Source of the DNA: Coriaria nepalensis
Taxonomy: Eukaryota; Streptophyta; Magnoliopsida; Cucurbitales; Coriariaceae
Direction of reading: 5' to 3'
Assembly (NCBI GenBank): GCA_027186245.1
Contig: CP114481.1
Span: 5,254,501 to 5,318,500 of the forward strand
DNA: 64,000 nt
Made by a program: the position numbers and the translations under genes. This document shows positions 13,343 through 25,423 of this stretch, piece by piece (within the stretch, counting starts at the first letter, position 1; each line of letters opens with the position of its first letter). A model generated the notes under the pieces. The model was not told the DNA's origin. It did no database searches and saw only the letters and a list, made by a program, of their open reading frames with translations.

Positions 13343-14566
13343 ATGAAGTGCAAATTCCGCTCACTATTTAGCCTTTTAGTCCTCACTGCCTGCACCATCA
13401 TCACTCTGACCTGCTGTGCCACTCTTCTCCGGCGTGGCCTCACCTCCTTTGACCTCGAAACCACTGCCTTCCTCCGACACCTCCCACCACCTTCTCCAGC
13501 CCCACCCGTCTTCAACTCCACCTTGCTCAAACAAGCTGAGATCCAAATCGGAGAAGCGAAATTCAAGAAAGAAATAGACCAATTACTAGCAGGTGATTTA
13601 GGGAGCTTAAGAACACATAGAACATTTGCTACTTGGAGAAGGTTCAGTGCTGTTAGAGTAAGAGCACCTAACGGCTTGCCCTTAACACTTAGATCCCCTG
13701 TTTTCTACCGTTACTGGTTGGATTTCCGGAAGAATCTAAGTGAGTGGGCCCGCAAGAAAAGATTCCGTTCCGAGGTTCTGTCTGATTTGGTGAGTTCAAT
13801 CAAACACCCACTTGACAAACACTTTGGTCTTAACAACAATAAGAAAAATGAAAACCAAAATAAAAAGTACTCATCTTGTGCTGTAGTGGGTAATAGTGGG
13901 ATTTTGCTAAACAATGAATATGGTGAAGAAATTGATCAGCATGAAATTGTTATAAGATTGAACAATGCGAGGATAGATAATTACAAGGCAAAGGTCGGGT
14001 CAAAAACGAATATATCCTTCATAAATAGTAACATTCTTCATCTTTGTGCTAGAAGGCAAGGTTGCTTTTGCCACCCTTATGGTAAAAATGTGCCTATAAT
14101 TATGTACATTTGTCAACCCCTCCATTTCTTGGATTATTCAATCTGCAACTCATCAGAAAAGCCGCCATTGATCGTAACGGATCCTAGTTTTGATGTGATG
14201 TGCTCTAGAGTTGTTAAGTATTATTCATTAAAGAGGTTTATGGATGTGGAGGACGAAGAAGGGGTGGAGAAGAAGAATAAGACATTAGAGGCGTGGAGTC
14301 ATGCTCATGAGGGTTCTATGTTTCATTATAGTTCAGGAATGCAAGCTATTATGATGAGTATAGGGATTTGTGAGAAGGTTAGTTTGTATGGATTCGGAAA
14401 GTCTTCTTCAGCTAAGCATCATTATCATACTAATCAAAAGGTGGAGCTTTCTTTGCATGATTATGAGGCTGAGTATGATTTCTATCATGACTTGATGAAG
14501 AGGCCGAATGGGATTCCGTTCTTCCCGAAAGAGTTTAAGGTCCCTCCCGTGGTTTTGTATCGATGA
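13343..14566 (+). CDS. GALT29A: Sialyltransferase-like GT29 glycosyltransferase, complete, single exon
   Basis: This is a 407-residue type II membrane protein of family GT29, predicted to act in the Golgi. A hydrophobic anchor lies at residues 7-28 after a short basic N-terminus, followed by a Pro-rich stem (43-56). The sialyl motif L region spans about 177-222 (SSCAVVGNSGILLNNEYG, then HEIVIRLNNARI, where NNAR is the conserved acceptor-site segment). Motif S is at about 321-352 (HEGSMFHYSSGMQAIMMS, then GFGKS). The C-terminal HHYHTNQKVE and HDYEAE segments hold the late conserved His and Glu. Plants make little or no sialic acid. The Arabidopsis homolog GALT29A is described as a galactosyltransferase for arabinogalactan side chains, so that is the likelier activity. 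Length agrees with that family. The start is the first ATG of the open frame and directly precedes the anchor. Assignment to GALT29A rather than the SIA1/SIA2 paralogs rests partly on POL2A being the neighbour. Confidence 0.92.
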   Translation: MKCKFRSLFSLLVLTACTIITLTCCATLLRRGLTSFDLETTAFLRHLPPPSPAPPVFNSTLLKQAEIQIGEAKFKKEIDQLLAGDLGSLRTHRTFATWRRFSAVRVRAPNGLPLTLRSPVFYRYWLDFRKNLSEWARKKRFRSEVLSDLVSSIKHPLDKHFGLNNNKKNENQNKKYSSCAVVGNSGILLNNEYGEEIDQHEIVIRLNNARIDNYKAKVGSKTNISFINSNILHLCARRQGCFCHPYGKNVPIIMYICQPLHFLDYSICNSSEKPPLIVTDPSFDVMCSRVVKYYSLKRFMDVEDEEGVEKKNKTLEAWSHAHEGSMFHYSSGMQAIMMSIGICEKVSLYGFGKSSSAKHHYHTNQKVELSLHDYEAEYDFYHDLMKRPNGIPFFPKEFKVPPVVLYR

Positions 14567-14950
14567 CATGATTGGTTAATGGGTTTGACTTTGACCTGGG
14601 CTCAGGAAATTGGCAACTGGAGTGGACGAAAAGTTGTGGGTTGAAACGGAAGATATATATCGGATGCTTTGCGTGTATGTAACTGATAGATGAGGAAAAA
14701 CTGGATCCCATGTAGCAGACTGTACCTTCATTTCCTCAGATGGATAAAGGAATTTGTGAATTGGGTATTTTCAAACTGAGTTTTGGGATGGTGCCCTGGA
14801 GTGGTGTACGGGGATGCAAAACGGTGAAACCAAAGCAAAGGCTTTGTTTGGTTGGTCATTTTGTTGTGGAATTGGGTTTTGTTTTGTGTTTTAGGAAATT
14901 TGTTTCAATTCATTTTAGAATGGTAAGTAGAGACTTAGAGATGTTGATTT
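14567..14950 (+). other. GALT29A 3' UTR region
   Basis: Non-coding sequence after the stop codon, presumably 3' untranslated region; a 75-codon open frame at 14740-14967 shows no recognisable protein features. Confidence 0.5.
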
Positions 14951-15195
14951 GTTTGAATATATTTTAATTATTTTATATTTCTCAATTCCAACACAATCTC
15001 TCCGTCATAATATAATCTCCTCCATCATTTTCTACCGCTACCCTCCACAATCAAAATTCAAAATTTCATGTAGAGGGCGGGCGACAATGAATTATGGGAA
15101 AACAAAGTTTTAAATTTTGAGGTGGAGGGTCGCTGCGGTAGAGGATGGTGGAAGTAGTTGTGTTGGGTAGAAAAAATATAAAATAAGTTTAAGTA
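14951..15195. repeat. Imperfect fold-back (long inverted repeat)
   Basis: The left arm, about 14966-15067, contains TTTTATATTTCTC, CCAACACAA, TCTACCGC and ACCCTCCAC. The right arm, about 15108-15190, contains their complements in reverse order (GTGGAGGGT, GCGGTAGA, TTGTGTTGG, GAAAAAATATAAAA). The arms are about 80-100 bp with a loop of roughly 40 bp. The layout is that of a fold-back MITE or a hairpin transcript. There are no coding features and no clear target duplication was found. Confidence 0.65.
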
Positions 15196-15989
15196 AAATT
15201 AAAAATATAAAAATAAAAATTAATTATTTAAATATAAATATAAATATAATATTTGTAGTTTGAAGTTTATCAAATTTTAGAATATTTTCACCGCGATGGT
15301 CGGCCACGACAGTGGTAGAAAGTGGTAGAGATGGTATTGAATGAGTGTAAACATGGATGGATCTATGCCGAGCTTGAGGTAGGCTTAAGGAAATTAAAAA
15401 AATATATTTTATTTACAAATTTTCATTGTTTATTTATTTTCGTCCTTAAATTTCAAACAGTTAATTTTATTCTTAAAATTTTCAAAATATCAATTTTATA
15501 AATGTAAAAAATAAAAAAGTTTGTTGCAATTAGGCCTAAAGAGAGAAATTTTGAAAGTCCAATTACACTTACTTTTTTAGTAGTGATACTACACTTAAGT
15601 TAAAATACAAATAACTAAGATGCCCTCTTACTTATTTGACAAACAAAATAGTGTGAAATAATGTTAATGCCCTCTTTCCTACCAACCAAGCAAACGGTAA
15701 TCTACGTTGCTCTAGGAATACCCTAACTCATAACACGTCCCTGAAGGTAGTTTTCCTTTGTTTTTTTTATCATTTTTCATTTTGACCGGCCCTAAGTTTC
15801 GATTAGATCCATTTCCAAGGTTTGTAATCAAAAGTGAAGAGTTTGAAGATAGATAAATCTTTGGGTAAACTTTGTAATACTTTTTTGAACTATCTTTAAA
15901 TTTTTGATTGATAATCCTCATGTTTTGGGCTCGTTTTGTTCTCTCTTTTTTTTTTTCCTAATAGGCCTTTCAAATTATTTTGTAAGTGA
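15196..15989. other. AT-rich spacer
   Basis: AT-rich sequence with short homopolymer runs. A GTGGTAGAAAGTGGTAGAG stretch at about 15318 resembles part of the fold-back arm. No gene or defined element was recognised. Confidence 0.4.
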
Positions 15990-17990
15990 AAAAAAGTGGA
16001 AAAATGGAAATCGAAAAATCTAGAAAATTCGAAGAACAGCTAGTGTTCGTATTTCTCGATTTCCCGATGTGTTTGTAATGAGGCGACATCGAGAAATCGG
16101 GTAAAAGAAACATTTTTTTTTTTGAATTCTCGATGCTTAAGTTTTGAGAGATATCGAAAAACTGGATAAAAGACATACATTTTTTACTGGGTAAAAGACA
16201 TACATTTTTTCCCCCGATTTCTCAATGTTTTAAGTTTTGAGAGATATGGGGAAACTGAAAAATAAAAAAACTGATGATTTGTTAGAGTATACTGATTTCC
16301 TTTATGGTTTTCCTTCTACAAAAATGAAATGTTTTTTTTTTCGTAATCCTATGCTTTGATAGTGAATGGAATGAGAAAGAGAAGTTGTTGTATTGACATG
16401 AAAGTTTTGAGCGCTATGGTTAAACAGAAAAGTCTAACCTTTAGGTTCAATGATGGAAGGTTTACTTTTATGATTCTAAGTCTAATGTTTAGACATTAGG
16501 GTTTCATAGAAAGGTCGAACATTTAGGTCATTTTATGAGAGATTCAACCTTTATGGTTCTAAATATAATATTTAGACATTGGGTAATGATGGATAGATCC
16601 AAACTTATGGTGAAATAATGAATGGTTCAACTTTTGTGGTTGTAAGTGTAACCTTTAAGTATTATGGTTTCAAAGAAGGTTGGAGCATTATGTTCTTTTG
16701 TGAGAGATCTAACCTTTATGGTTCCAAATATAATGTTTAAACATTATATAATGATAGAAAGATCCAAACTTATGGTGAAGTAATGAAAGGTTCAACATTT
16801 GTAGTTCTAAATGTAACATTTAGGTCTTAGGATTCCATAAAAAAGTTGGATTTTTATATTCTTTTGTGATAGATCTAAGTTTTATAGTTCCAAATATAAT
16901 GTTTAAATATTGGGTAATGATAGAAAGATATTAGGTAATGAAAGTTTCAACTTTTATACCCTTGAAGTTTTTGTTCGTTACCTGATTTCTCGATCCCTTA
17001 AATTTTATAAGATATCAAGATATTGGGTAAAATAAATATAGAGCATTTCTTTCCCAAATCAACTATAGAGCATTTCTATTTAAGTGATATTTTCATTCGA
17101 CCTAACCTTTTTATCATGACCTAATATTTAAACATTAGATTTCAAATCCTAAAAGTTAAACTTTTTATCATTTGACCTAAAGGTCGATCCTTTCTATCAT
17201 AACCCAATGATTAAACATTAGACTTAGAATCATAAAAGTTTCACCTTTCATCATTCGACTTAAATGTTGAACCTTTCTATCATGACCTAATATTTAAATC
17301 TTAGACTTCGAACCCTAAAGGTTAAACCTTTCATCATTTGACCTAAAGGTAAAACCTTTTTATCATAATCCAATGATTAAACATTAGACTTAGAATCATA
17401 AAGATTGAGCATTTCATCATTTGACCTAAAAGTCGAACATTTCTATCATGATCTAATGTTTAAACATTAGATTTCAAACCCTAAAAGTTGAACCTTTAAG
17501 TCGAATGATGAAAGGTTCAATATTTATGATTCTAAGTCTAATATTTAATCATTGGGTTACGATAGAAAGGTTCGACCTTTAGCTCGAATGATGAAAGGTT
17601 GATCTTTAGGATTCGAAGTCTAAACATTAGGTCATGATAAAAAGGTTCAACCTTTAGGTCAAATGATGAAAGGTGAAACCTTTATGGTTCCAATTTTAAT
17701 GTTTAATCATTGGGTTATGAGAGAAAGATTCGACCTTTTAGGTCGAATGATGAAAGGTTTAAAGTTTAGAGTTTGAAATCTAATATTTAAACATTAGATC
17801 ATGATAGAAAGGTTCGACCTTTAGGTCGAATGATGAAATGGTCACCTTTATGGTTTTAAATCTAAAGTTAAACATTATATTATAATAGAAGGGTTCAACC
17901 TTTAGGTAGAATAATGAAACATTTAACTTTTATGCTTCTAAGTCGAATGTTAAAATATTAAGATATGATACAAATGTTCAACATAAATTA
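15990..17990. repeat. Array of degenerate short palindromic repeats with two orientation switches
   Basis: From about 16430 to 17990 the sequence is built of degenerate units of about 75-85 bp. They join GAAAGGTTCGACCTTTAGG, TCGAATGATGAAAGGTTC, TTATGGTTCTAAGTC and TAATGTTTAAACATT. Unit starts (GATAGAAAGG-like) occur near 17561, 17636, 17718, 17803 and 17884. Units read forward from 16430 to about 16980, reversed from about 17085 to 17470, and forward again from about 17480. Many sub-motifs are palindromes, including TAATGTTTAAACATTA and AAAGGT-TCG-ACCTTT. A second short repeat (TTTCTCGATG ... GGGTAAAAGACATACATTTTT) flanks it at 15990-16250 and recurs near 16985-17045. No protein is encoded. 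Confidence 0.8.
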
Positions 17991-19274
17991 ACAAAAATAA
18001 AATTAACCAACATAAACACAATTTCATAATAGTCATTATTTTTATTCCCACCTTGTTCCATCGACCCCGTCGATCCATCGACTTGTATAATCAAATTACT
18101 CTACGACCCATCGACCTTTTTGACAAAAGATGGACCTTCGATCCCGTCGACTTGTACACTAGCAGAACTGCTAGTTTACTCTACGGGTTGAACGCCTCAT
18201 CAACCCCATCGACTTGTAAAGTCGAAAGCCCTATCGAACCAATCAATATATATTGTATGTTCATTATGATGTATTTTTGGCCTAATTATTGGTTAAGTTA
18301 TTATTGATTTAAATCATTTTAGGTGTAATCAAATTACGCAATTCATTCAACAATTAAAAAATAAAATTAAAGTGAAATAAAAAAAAAGTACAAATTCATG
18401 ATTTAATTCAAAATTCACCATTAATATTAAAAGTCAAATTTATACTAACAATCTCAACTCAAAATATTGGTCAAAACATTTCGGTCTGGACTAGTGTCTA
18501 TCGATTTGTTTTCTTAGTTTTTATTTTCTTAGATAAACATCTCAAATATTCATACAAAATAAAAATAAACATACTAAATATTCTTATAAAATAAAATAAT
18601 AAGTATAATATTATGAAGTATTTTCAATAGGTGCCCGTAAAATCTGATTCCGACAAGTCTTTATATTATGTCATAAACACCGTAATTACTACATTTTCTT
18701 CTCCTATGTGTTTATTCACCAACGGATGGTATATGTTTATTTTTCTGCCTTCCACTTTGATTACGCACGATGGAAGGTAGAACCATCATTGATTGGATCC
18801 TTTCCGAAATATCTCACTCGCTAGATGATGGTACATGATAAATTAATTATGCATATGTGGCCCTCCAATATTTAGTGGAATAGAATAGATAACAATTCTC
18901 ATATCATCTTATGTCACTTCAAACGTATCAGCATCCACACTATCATCCTTCATGGTTCGACAAAATTAGAATAGATGAATCCATTCCTACAAAATAAATA
19001 AACAAACAAATTTTTAGATCAATACTTGAAAAAAACAAAAAGAAGAGATATCGGTCCAATTTTCATTGCACCAATAGCATCTTACAAAAAAAAAAAAATT
19101 AAACTTGATACATGCCTCAGAGCAACACAACAAATGATGTTAGATTTTAGGTTTCAAGCAAGTGAGTAAGTTTCAATCGATGTATTTCAAGCAATTTTAG
19201 TTGCGCATGCGAGCTTAAATGTGCGTCTGCTGTCCGAGAAAGAAAAAAGAAGAATGTACGTCTATTGTCGAGAA
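17991..19274. other. AT-rich spacer with short direct repeats
   Basis: At 18050-18230 a short motif (CCATCGACTTGTA or CCCGTCGACTTGTA) recurs several times. The remainder is AT-rich with no coding content recognised. Confidence 0.4.
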
Positions 19275-19326
19275 AGAAGAAAGAAGAAAGAAGAAAGAAG
19301 AAAGAAGAAAGAAGAAAGAAGGAAGA
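19275..19326 (+). repeat. GAAGAAA heptanucleotide microsatellite
   Basis: About seven head-to-tail copies of GAAGAAA, drifting into GAAGGAA at the right end. Confidence 0.85.
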
Positions 19327-22300
19327 AGGAAAAAGGAAGGATTAAACGGTAATTTCAGTTTTTTTTTAATGAATAAACGGTAAAGGCATTCATTAAAAAA
19401 AATGAGAAGAAGGGTAAGAAATAAAATTGTTTTGACGGAAGGGGTATTTACCTAAACCTCCATTTTATTATTTTCTTTTAGGATTTTTTGCACGTCATTC
19501 GATACTTACCAAAATGATAATTTTTTGGCATTAATAAATGCCCTCCTTTATCCCTTTTATTGAATAATATAAAATATGAGTGATAAAGAACACGATACAT
19601 TCAACTCTTCCTTCTTTATTCGGCCAATCTTAATAGTTATAACTGGACCTGCTTCACGAGATTTTTCAATCAAGCACTGAGATGGGCTTTAAACGTTAAG
19701 GATACGAATAAAGATATCAGGCGGATGAAGTATACATGGGTTATTCATATGTCCTCATTTCATAGGGATTAGCATCTTTTCCACTTTTATTACTTCAATA
19801 GATTTTGTACGACTTGTTGGCTATTCAAAATTGGTCAAAAAGCCGATCCTTCATAATTTCACCACTTTTATTTTTGGGTCATCCTAATGGCTGGTGGACT
19901 AGAAACCTGAAGAAAGTTTTTGGCCGAAATGTCAAAACCATGCTTTAGTAGATTCATCTTCAACTTGTGAAGATGCATCTAATCCAATGTCTTCTTCAAA
20001 TCGGCCAAATGATCGGTAGCCTTAACAGACTTTACTACTACATTGACAATATAAACTTCTATGATCGTACCAATCAAATCATAATAGATAACATTCCTTT
20101 CCCTTTAATAAGTTGCCTCAACATTCTTCAATCTAAAGGGCATAACTACTAACTCAAATACTCCTATCGCGCTAGGGCATTAGAATGCAGTCTTATAAAC
20201 ATCTTCTTTGGCTACAAAGATTTGATAATATCTACAATGTCCAACCATAAATGAGAGGATTCATGCGTGACTGCTCCGTCAACAATTAAATCGGCTACCC
20301 ACGTAGGATATTCATCTTTAGGGATTGCAAGATTTAAGTTTCGAAAGTCTATGTATATCCTCTATTTGCCATTCTTTTTCCTGAAGGATATAGTTGGACA
20401 TCCACTCGGAGTACATTGAAGTTCGGATGAAATCGACCTTATGTAGCCGTTCCAATTCCTCATTGACTTTTAAGGTTACCTAGGTAGACATTTGTCAAGG
20501 TGGCTACTGGAAAAGTCTGTACCCAATTTTGATCAACAATCGATGCTCAACCAATGATTGAAATAGACAGGCCAAGCAAACCCAAGCAAACAATCTGAGT
20601 AAGTCAATAACAATTTTACCATTTCACCTTGTATTTCTATATACATAATGCTACTAAAATAGATAGGCAGATGATTCTTGGCCGATCCTAAATTTATTTC
20701 TGTCACTAGATCTTTTACATCGGCTTTAAGGTAATCTAACTTAGCTTAGGCAATGTCTAGCTGATCTATGGTTCGGCCTTCGTCTGATTCTTCTATTTGG
20801 TACCTGAAATTTTCCTTTATTTGGCAGTCCAATTATTTCCTTTCGACTATTGCTATGGTGGCCGCTAGGTCTAGTTGTTGGTCATAGCCAATCATGGCAC
20901 TTCTTTAATTCTCGATTTAGTTGGACTGGCCGAAACGAGCATAGTGTTAACGCTTGGTTGACTGCCTTATCGTTGGCTAATATAGTCGTCGGCTTAGATG
21001 TTGAGATGACGCCTACTGTTTTTCCATTCCCCTTCACCACTTTGATGGGACCGACATTCTTATCGTAGAAAGCGTCTTCTATTACATGCGAAGTGGCTGT
21101 GAAAGATTTTGCTTTAGTCTTGATTGTCTTGACCTTATCCTCATTCTAAAATAACATAGTTTGGTGTAGGGAATATGATATTCAAAAATTTGATTGAATC
21201 TAGTCTTTTAGAGTAAGGTATTATAAGAAGCGGTCATATCAACTAAAAAGAATGAGGCCAAAGGCCACTTTGTTCCAACTATCATCTCCAAAGGTAAGAC
21301 GCCTCGTACTTTCACCATGTCATCGGTGAAATCACCGATAGTCATTACGGTCGAGAGTAAGTCTCTAGCTGACTTATCTAAGACTTTCATAATAGAGGAT
21401 GGCATGATGTTGACTATTACACCATTATCAACCATAGTTTGGCTGATCGGTACCCCTTCACTGTAAACCTTTATGTAGAAGGGTTTAATGTTATGACATT
21501 TGATCGGTCAATTTTTCAAAGATAACATTCTCCGATCTATCAGCCTCTATCGCGACCTTGACCAATCTAATATTTTTGAATGGTTGTGGCATTATTGGTA
21601 GTTCGAGAATGGCCAATTTGTTCTAATTTGACTCTGTCTCACTTGGAATTTGTAAGTCAACCTAAAAAGTCATTGGCAAGGTGATTATGCTATAGCCTAG
21701 TTGAATTGGTATGGTTCTTATTACTACCTTATTTTTGGTAGTCGGCGTTGGAGCTTCTGAAGTTTTCTCTTTGGGACTTAGCTTGATATGCCATGCCGAA
21801 TTTTTATCACCTTCTTCATCCTTGTATGAGGAAGCGAAGTCGTTCAAAAGTGCTTCTAACACACCGATGTGAAATTTGGGATGTTCTAGCCTTTCCCACA
21901 CTACTTGGGTCGGCCTTGGAGGAAAAATAATCCTCGACCACTTTTGAATAGTCACTGGGTTTTTGCTTGATAAGCTAGTCATTTGGCAGCTTAGCCAATC
22001 GGCATAATAATCATTCAGTTGACTAACCGTGTCCCTATTTTTCTTGTTTCTTCAATCATGGTAATCGGTCTGAGAGAGGTATAATCGACAACGAGAGCAT
22101 AAGGGGGATTAATCATGTGAATGACTTGGTCTATAAGTACTGCTTAGGCGGGTTGTTTGGCCAAAAGATGATATTTTATCTCGCATGTTAGCTTAATTGG
22201 TCCTCAAACAATGGTTGACTATTGGTGGCGATCCTCCCATCTCAACTCCTGATTAGTGAGAGGCCTTAAATCATCTAGGATGACATTAACCATAGTGGGG

Positions 22301-24119
22301 GAATGAGTTAAAATTGACTCCCATAGTGGGCAACTTTCCAAAGCTCAAGAGCCCTTTGTCAGTTCTTTCCTAGATGCACTGTCGGAATACTAGAAAATCA
22401 TTTGTCCGATGATAGTAAGAATTATGATACTTATAGTAATCCTTACCTCGCACCTCATCAACGATGGCAGCTTGTGGTCAGGTAGAATCCTTAACTTTTT
22501 ATTTTTCAACAATGGTCAAAGATCTCACTCGTTTTATTTAGGTTAAAAGAATAGACATTATCTTTCTCGTGAGGGTTCCTCTTGACTATTTCACATTTTG
22601 TGGACTTGCTGGGAGTCGAGAGTGTGACCAGTTTATCGCCAATTATTTTAGCAACATGCATGTCATAATTGGGTTCCTAGTAGTAGGCCCCATCTGATGG
22701 TCCTTTCCTGAAGGCCTCTTCCTTCAGTAGTCCTTCAAATTTGACACCTTTATGGATAACTCAAATAGGTTAAAGAATTTAATTCCTTCAAACTTTTTCT
22801 GGAGCTCAATGTTCATCTCATTGATGGCTAATTTGACGAATTCTTGTTCTAGTAAAGCCACCTGACACCGATTCCTTAGTTGCTTGAACCGAGATAGGAA
22901 AGTCTTAGTCGACTCACCTGTTCGTTGAGACAAGCGGGATAAGTCAGCCATCATAACTTCTGGCTGGTTGTGATTAAACTACATATGGAAATACTAATCC
23001 ATATCCTGCAAAATCCTTATCGAGTTGGGCGTAAGTCTCGTATACCAAGTGAAAACTTGTTTGGTTAAGGAGTTGGCGAACGTTGATCCATAAACTATTA
23101 TTTCCACCGGCCTCACCGTACTGCACGGTAAAGCAGCCAATGTGCTCCACAGTTGACTAATTTGGATCATCACAAGAGAATAAAGTGAAATCAGAACCTT
23201 GTATCCATGAGGGAAAGGTTCCCGGTCGATCTCTTCAGAATATGGCTTGTGGTACATGGGCCGGGGAAGTTATTGGATGGAAAGATCATAAATATCTTAA
23301 ATAATATATACAATTGATCTCGGTCAACCATCTTCACAAGAATGGCCTGTTTTGGTGGCTGAAGGGCTACCATAGGTGGGTAGAGTGGGACGTCCATCCC
23401 CGACTCTCTAGCCTTTAGATTGGTCGACATGTCGACATCAGCCAGTTGTTAGTCATGCCTCGACCTATTGTTGGGCCAATGCGGTGGATATGGGTTGACC
23501 GCTCCTCTAGCATCTCAGTTGGGTCGGAAAACTAGGGATGGTCTCTCAGTCGGTTAGGGCTGATTTACAGCGTGTTAAGGCAAATTAGTGGTTATTAGCC
23601 GATCTACGGCTAATAGCGGCCTATTTAGCCATTTGATGATCTCCCACCATGTTGCTATTATCTTGAACGGCGTGGGGATTTCCACCTGCCCCCTATGATG
23701 CTATTCCCATTAAAATAGCTCATGACACTCTATGAGATTTTGCCCCAACATGTTGAGACATTTAATTAGACAGGCCGAACTTTCAGCCATTTGATCATCT
23801 GCTTTGTTTAATTCTCTCGAGAAGTTAGACGATCAACATGTTGGAAAACCATTGAATCAAGCTGCCATGATAGACTACTTGAGCCAGCCGAATACTACAT
23901 AGACTTAGGGTGAAGTCAGCCTCATAAGCTGATTCCTCTGCATGCTAGTTCACTTTTTCCAAATTTTCCTCCGCTTCGATCGTGTTTCACTCCTTAGATG
24001 GGGTGGGACTAGGTGGCCTTAGATCTGGAGTTTCAAGCAAATCACCATCAACTTGGTATTTGTTGAGGTTGTGGCTTCTCATATGATGTAGATATCATCA
24101 TACCAGGTCCCACCAATCG

Positions 24120-25423
24120 TGTTAATTTATTTTTGTTTAAATTCTATCAATGTGCGGTGTTCGGAAATGTATTCAATCTATCACCAAATATAGTGTAGTA
24201 CACGGACGTACCAGAAGTAAAGATATATCGAAAGAACGATAATTTAAATTGCAATAATATAAATTATAGGTAAATTAAAGACAATAAAATAAAATGTAGG
24301 TATACTAAAGGCGCGATAAATAAAGTGTGCATTAAATTAAAAACAATGTAAAGTAAAGTGTAGAAATTAATTATGCATTAAATTAAAGAATATAAATTTA
24401 ATGAGGTATTAAATTAAAGAATATAAATTTAATGAGGTATTAAATTAAAGATACAAACTAAATGAGACATTGTATTAAAATAATGATAGGTACCATAACA
24501 AGAATGGATCTCAGTTAATTACAGAGTGAAAGAAGCAATATAGAATGTTTGACGGGTTACATTGGATTTGGTTACTAAATCTACTGAATGATGAATAAAA
24601 TGAAAATTGCTAAGCTATTTATGAACGGTGGGGTTTTTTGAGTATCATGAATACTTAGTGAATCACTCAAGCAGAGTGTCTACAAAGCGATACAAAATTC
24701 ATTGAAGGATTGCTTTAAGGTTTTGGGCCGAGAGAGTGGCATTGCTCTTTTGGGGTGATTTTGGTGGTTGTTGTGTTGTTATTTTTTATTATGTTGTGTT
24801 GTTGTATTTTTGGCCTTGATGGAGCCCTCTATTTCTAAGCATGGAGTAACTTAGGCGGCAAACATCTCGATTTTTCTAGAAAAAATTTCTCCAGTTCGGA
24901 TTTTACCATTTAGTCCTTCAAAAATTGCTTCTTTGGTGTTTGATCCCTTAAATTACTCAACCAGGACTCCCTCTTTGCAAATAGACCCTCATATTTACTA
25001 AAAACTCTTGGAATTTGTCAAAGGTCTCTTCTAATTTGTGAGTAAATCCTTGACTTTTGCTAAAGATTCTTAGAGCATGATGAAAGTTTCCTCCAAATCT
25101 GCAGAAATACCCTTAAAATAAACAAAAAATGACTGAAAAAGAAGGAAAACTGATCGTCCGACCGAATAGTTTGGCTGACTCACAAACATAAGCGACCAAG
25201 GTTCAGTTGACCAACGTTGACCGACTTGGTTGGGCAAGCATCTTCTTTGGTCAGTTGACCCAGTCATCCGGATTGGCTGATTGGTCGTCTGCTTAGCTGA
25301 CTTAGCCAAAACTCGGCCATTTCATGCTAATTCTGTATTTTTCTTGGATAATTTTGTTATTTTCTTTTATGATTTTTTCCAAGTCATTCAGCACTTGCTA
25401 AAATGATAATTTTGGTATCAACA
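24120..25423 (-). repeat. Gypsy LTR (5' LTR of the minus-strand element), about 1.3 kb
   Basis: On the plus strand it starts TGTTAATTTA and ends GGTATCAACA, giving the TG...CA ends with short inverted TGTT/AACA termini. It abuts the probable primer-binding site. An inner block at about 25200-25310 is rich in GGTCAACTGACC and GTTGACC motifs. Confidence 0.7.
24377..24468. repeat. 31-bp tandem repeat inside the LTR, about three copies
   Basis: The unit begins ATTAAATTAAAGAATATAAA and ends TTTAATGAGGT. Copies start at 24377, 24408 and 24439; the first two are identical, the third diverges in its second half. Confidence 0.9.

Larger units (their letters stand above)
19470..25423 (-). mobile_element. 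Ty3/gypsy LTR retrotransposon, decayed, minus strand
   Basis: Reading right to left: an LTR (24120-25423), then a probable primer-binding region (GGTGGGACCTGGTATGATGA, about 24100-24117). Gag remains are at 23430-22724 (LSRLSQRTGESTKTFLSRFK). A retropepsin-like protease is at 21480-21208 (VDNGVIVNIMPSSIMKVL). A degraded reverse transcriptase is at about 20400-20190 (IYIDFRNLNLA, then KDEYPTWVADLIVDGA). Every part has stops and frameshifts. RNase H and integrase are missing. A stretch at about 19470-19545 resembles the outer end of the right LTR (ATTTTCTTTTA, then CCAAAATGATAATTTT), so the 3' half was probably deleted, leaving a fragment of the second LTR. Confidence 0.85.

Noticed and set aside
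13333..13914. Minus-strand frames of 67-77 residues
   Set aside because: Antisense shadows of the GALT29A coding sequence.
16430..17990. Regularly repeated palindromic units, considered as a CRISPR-like array
   Set aside because: Units are diverged along their whole length, there are no unique spacers of constant size, orientation switches, and the DNA is plant nuclear.
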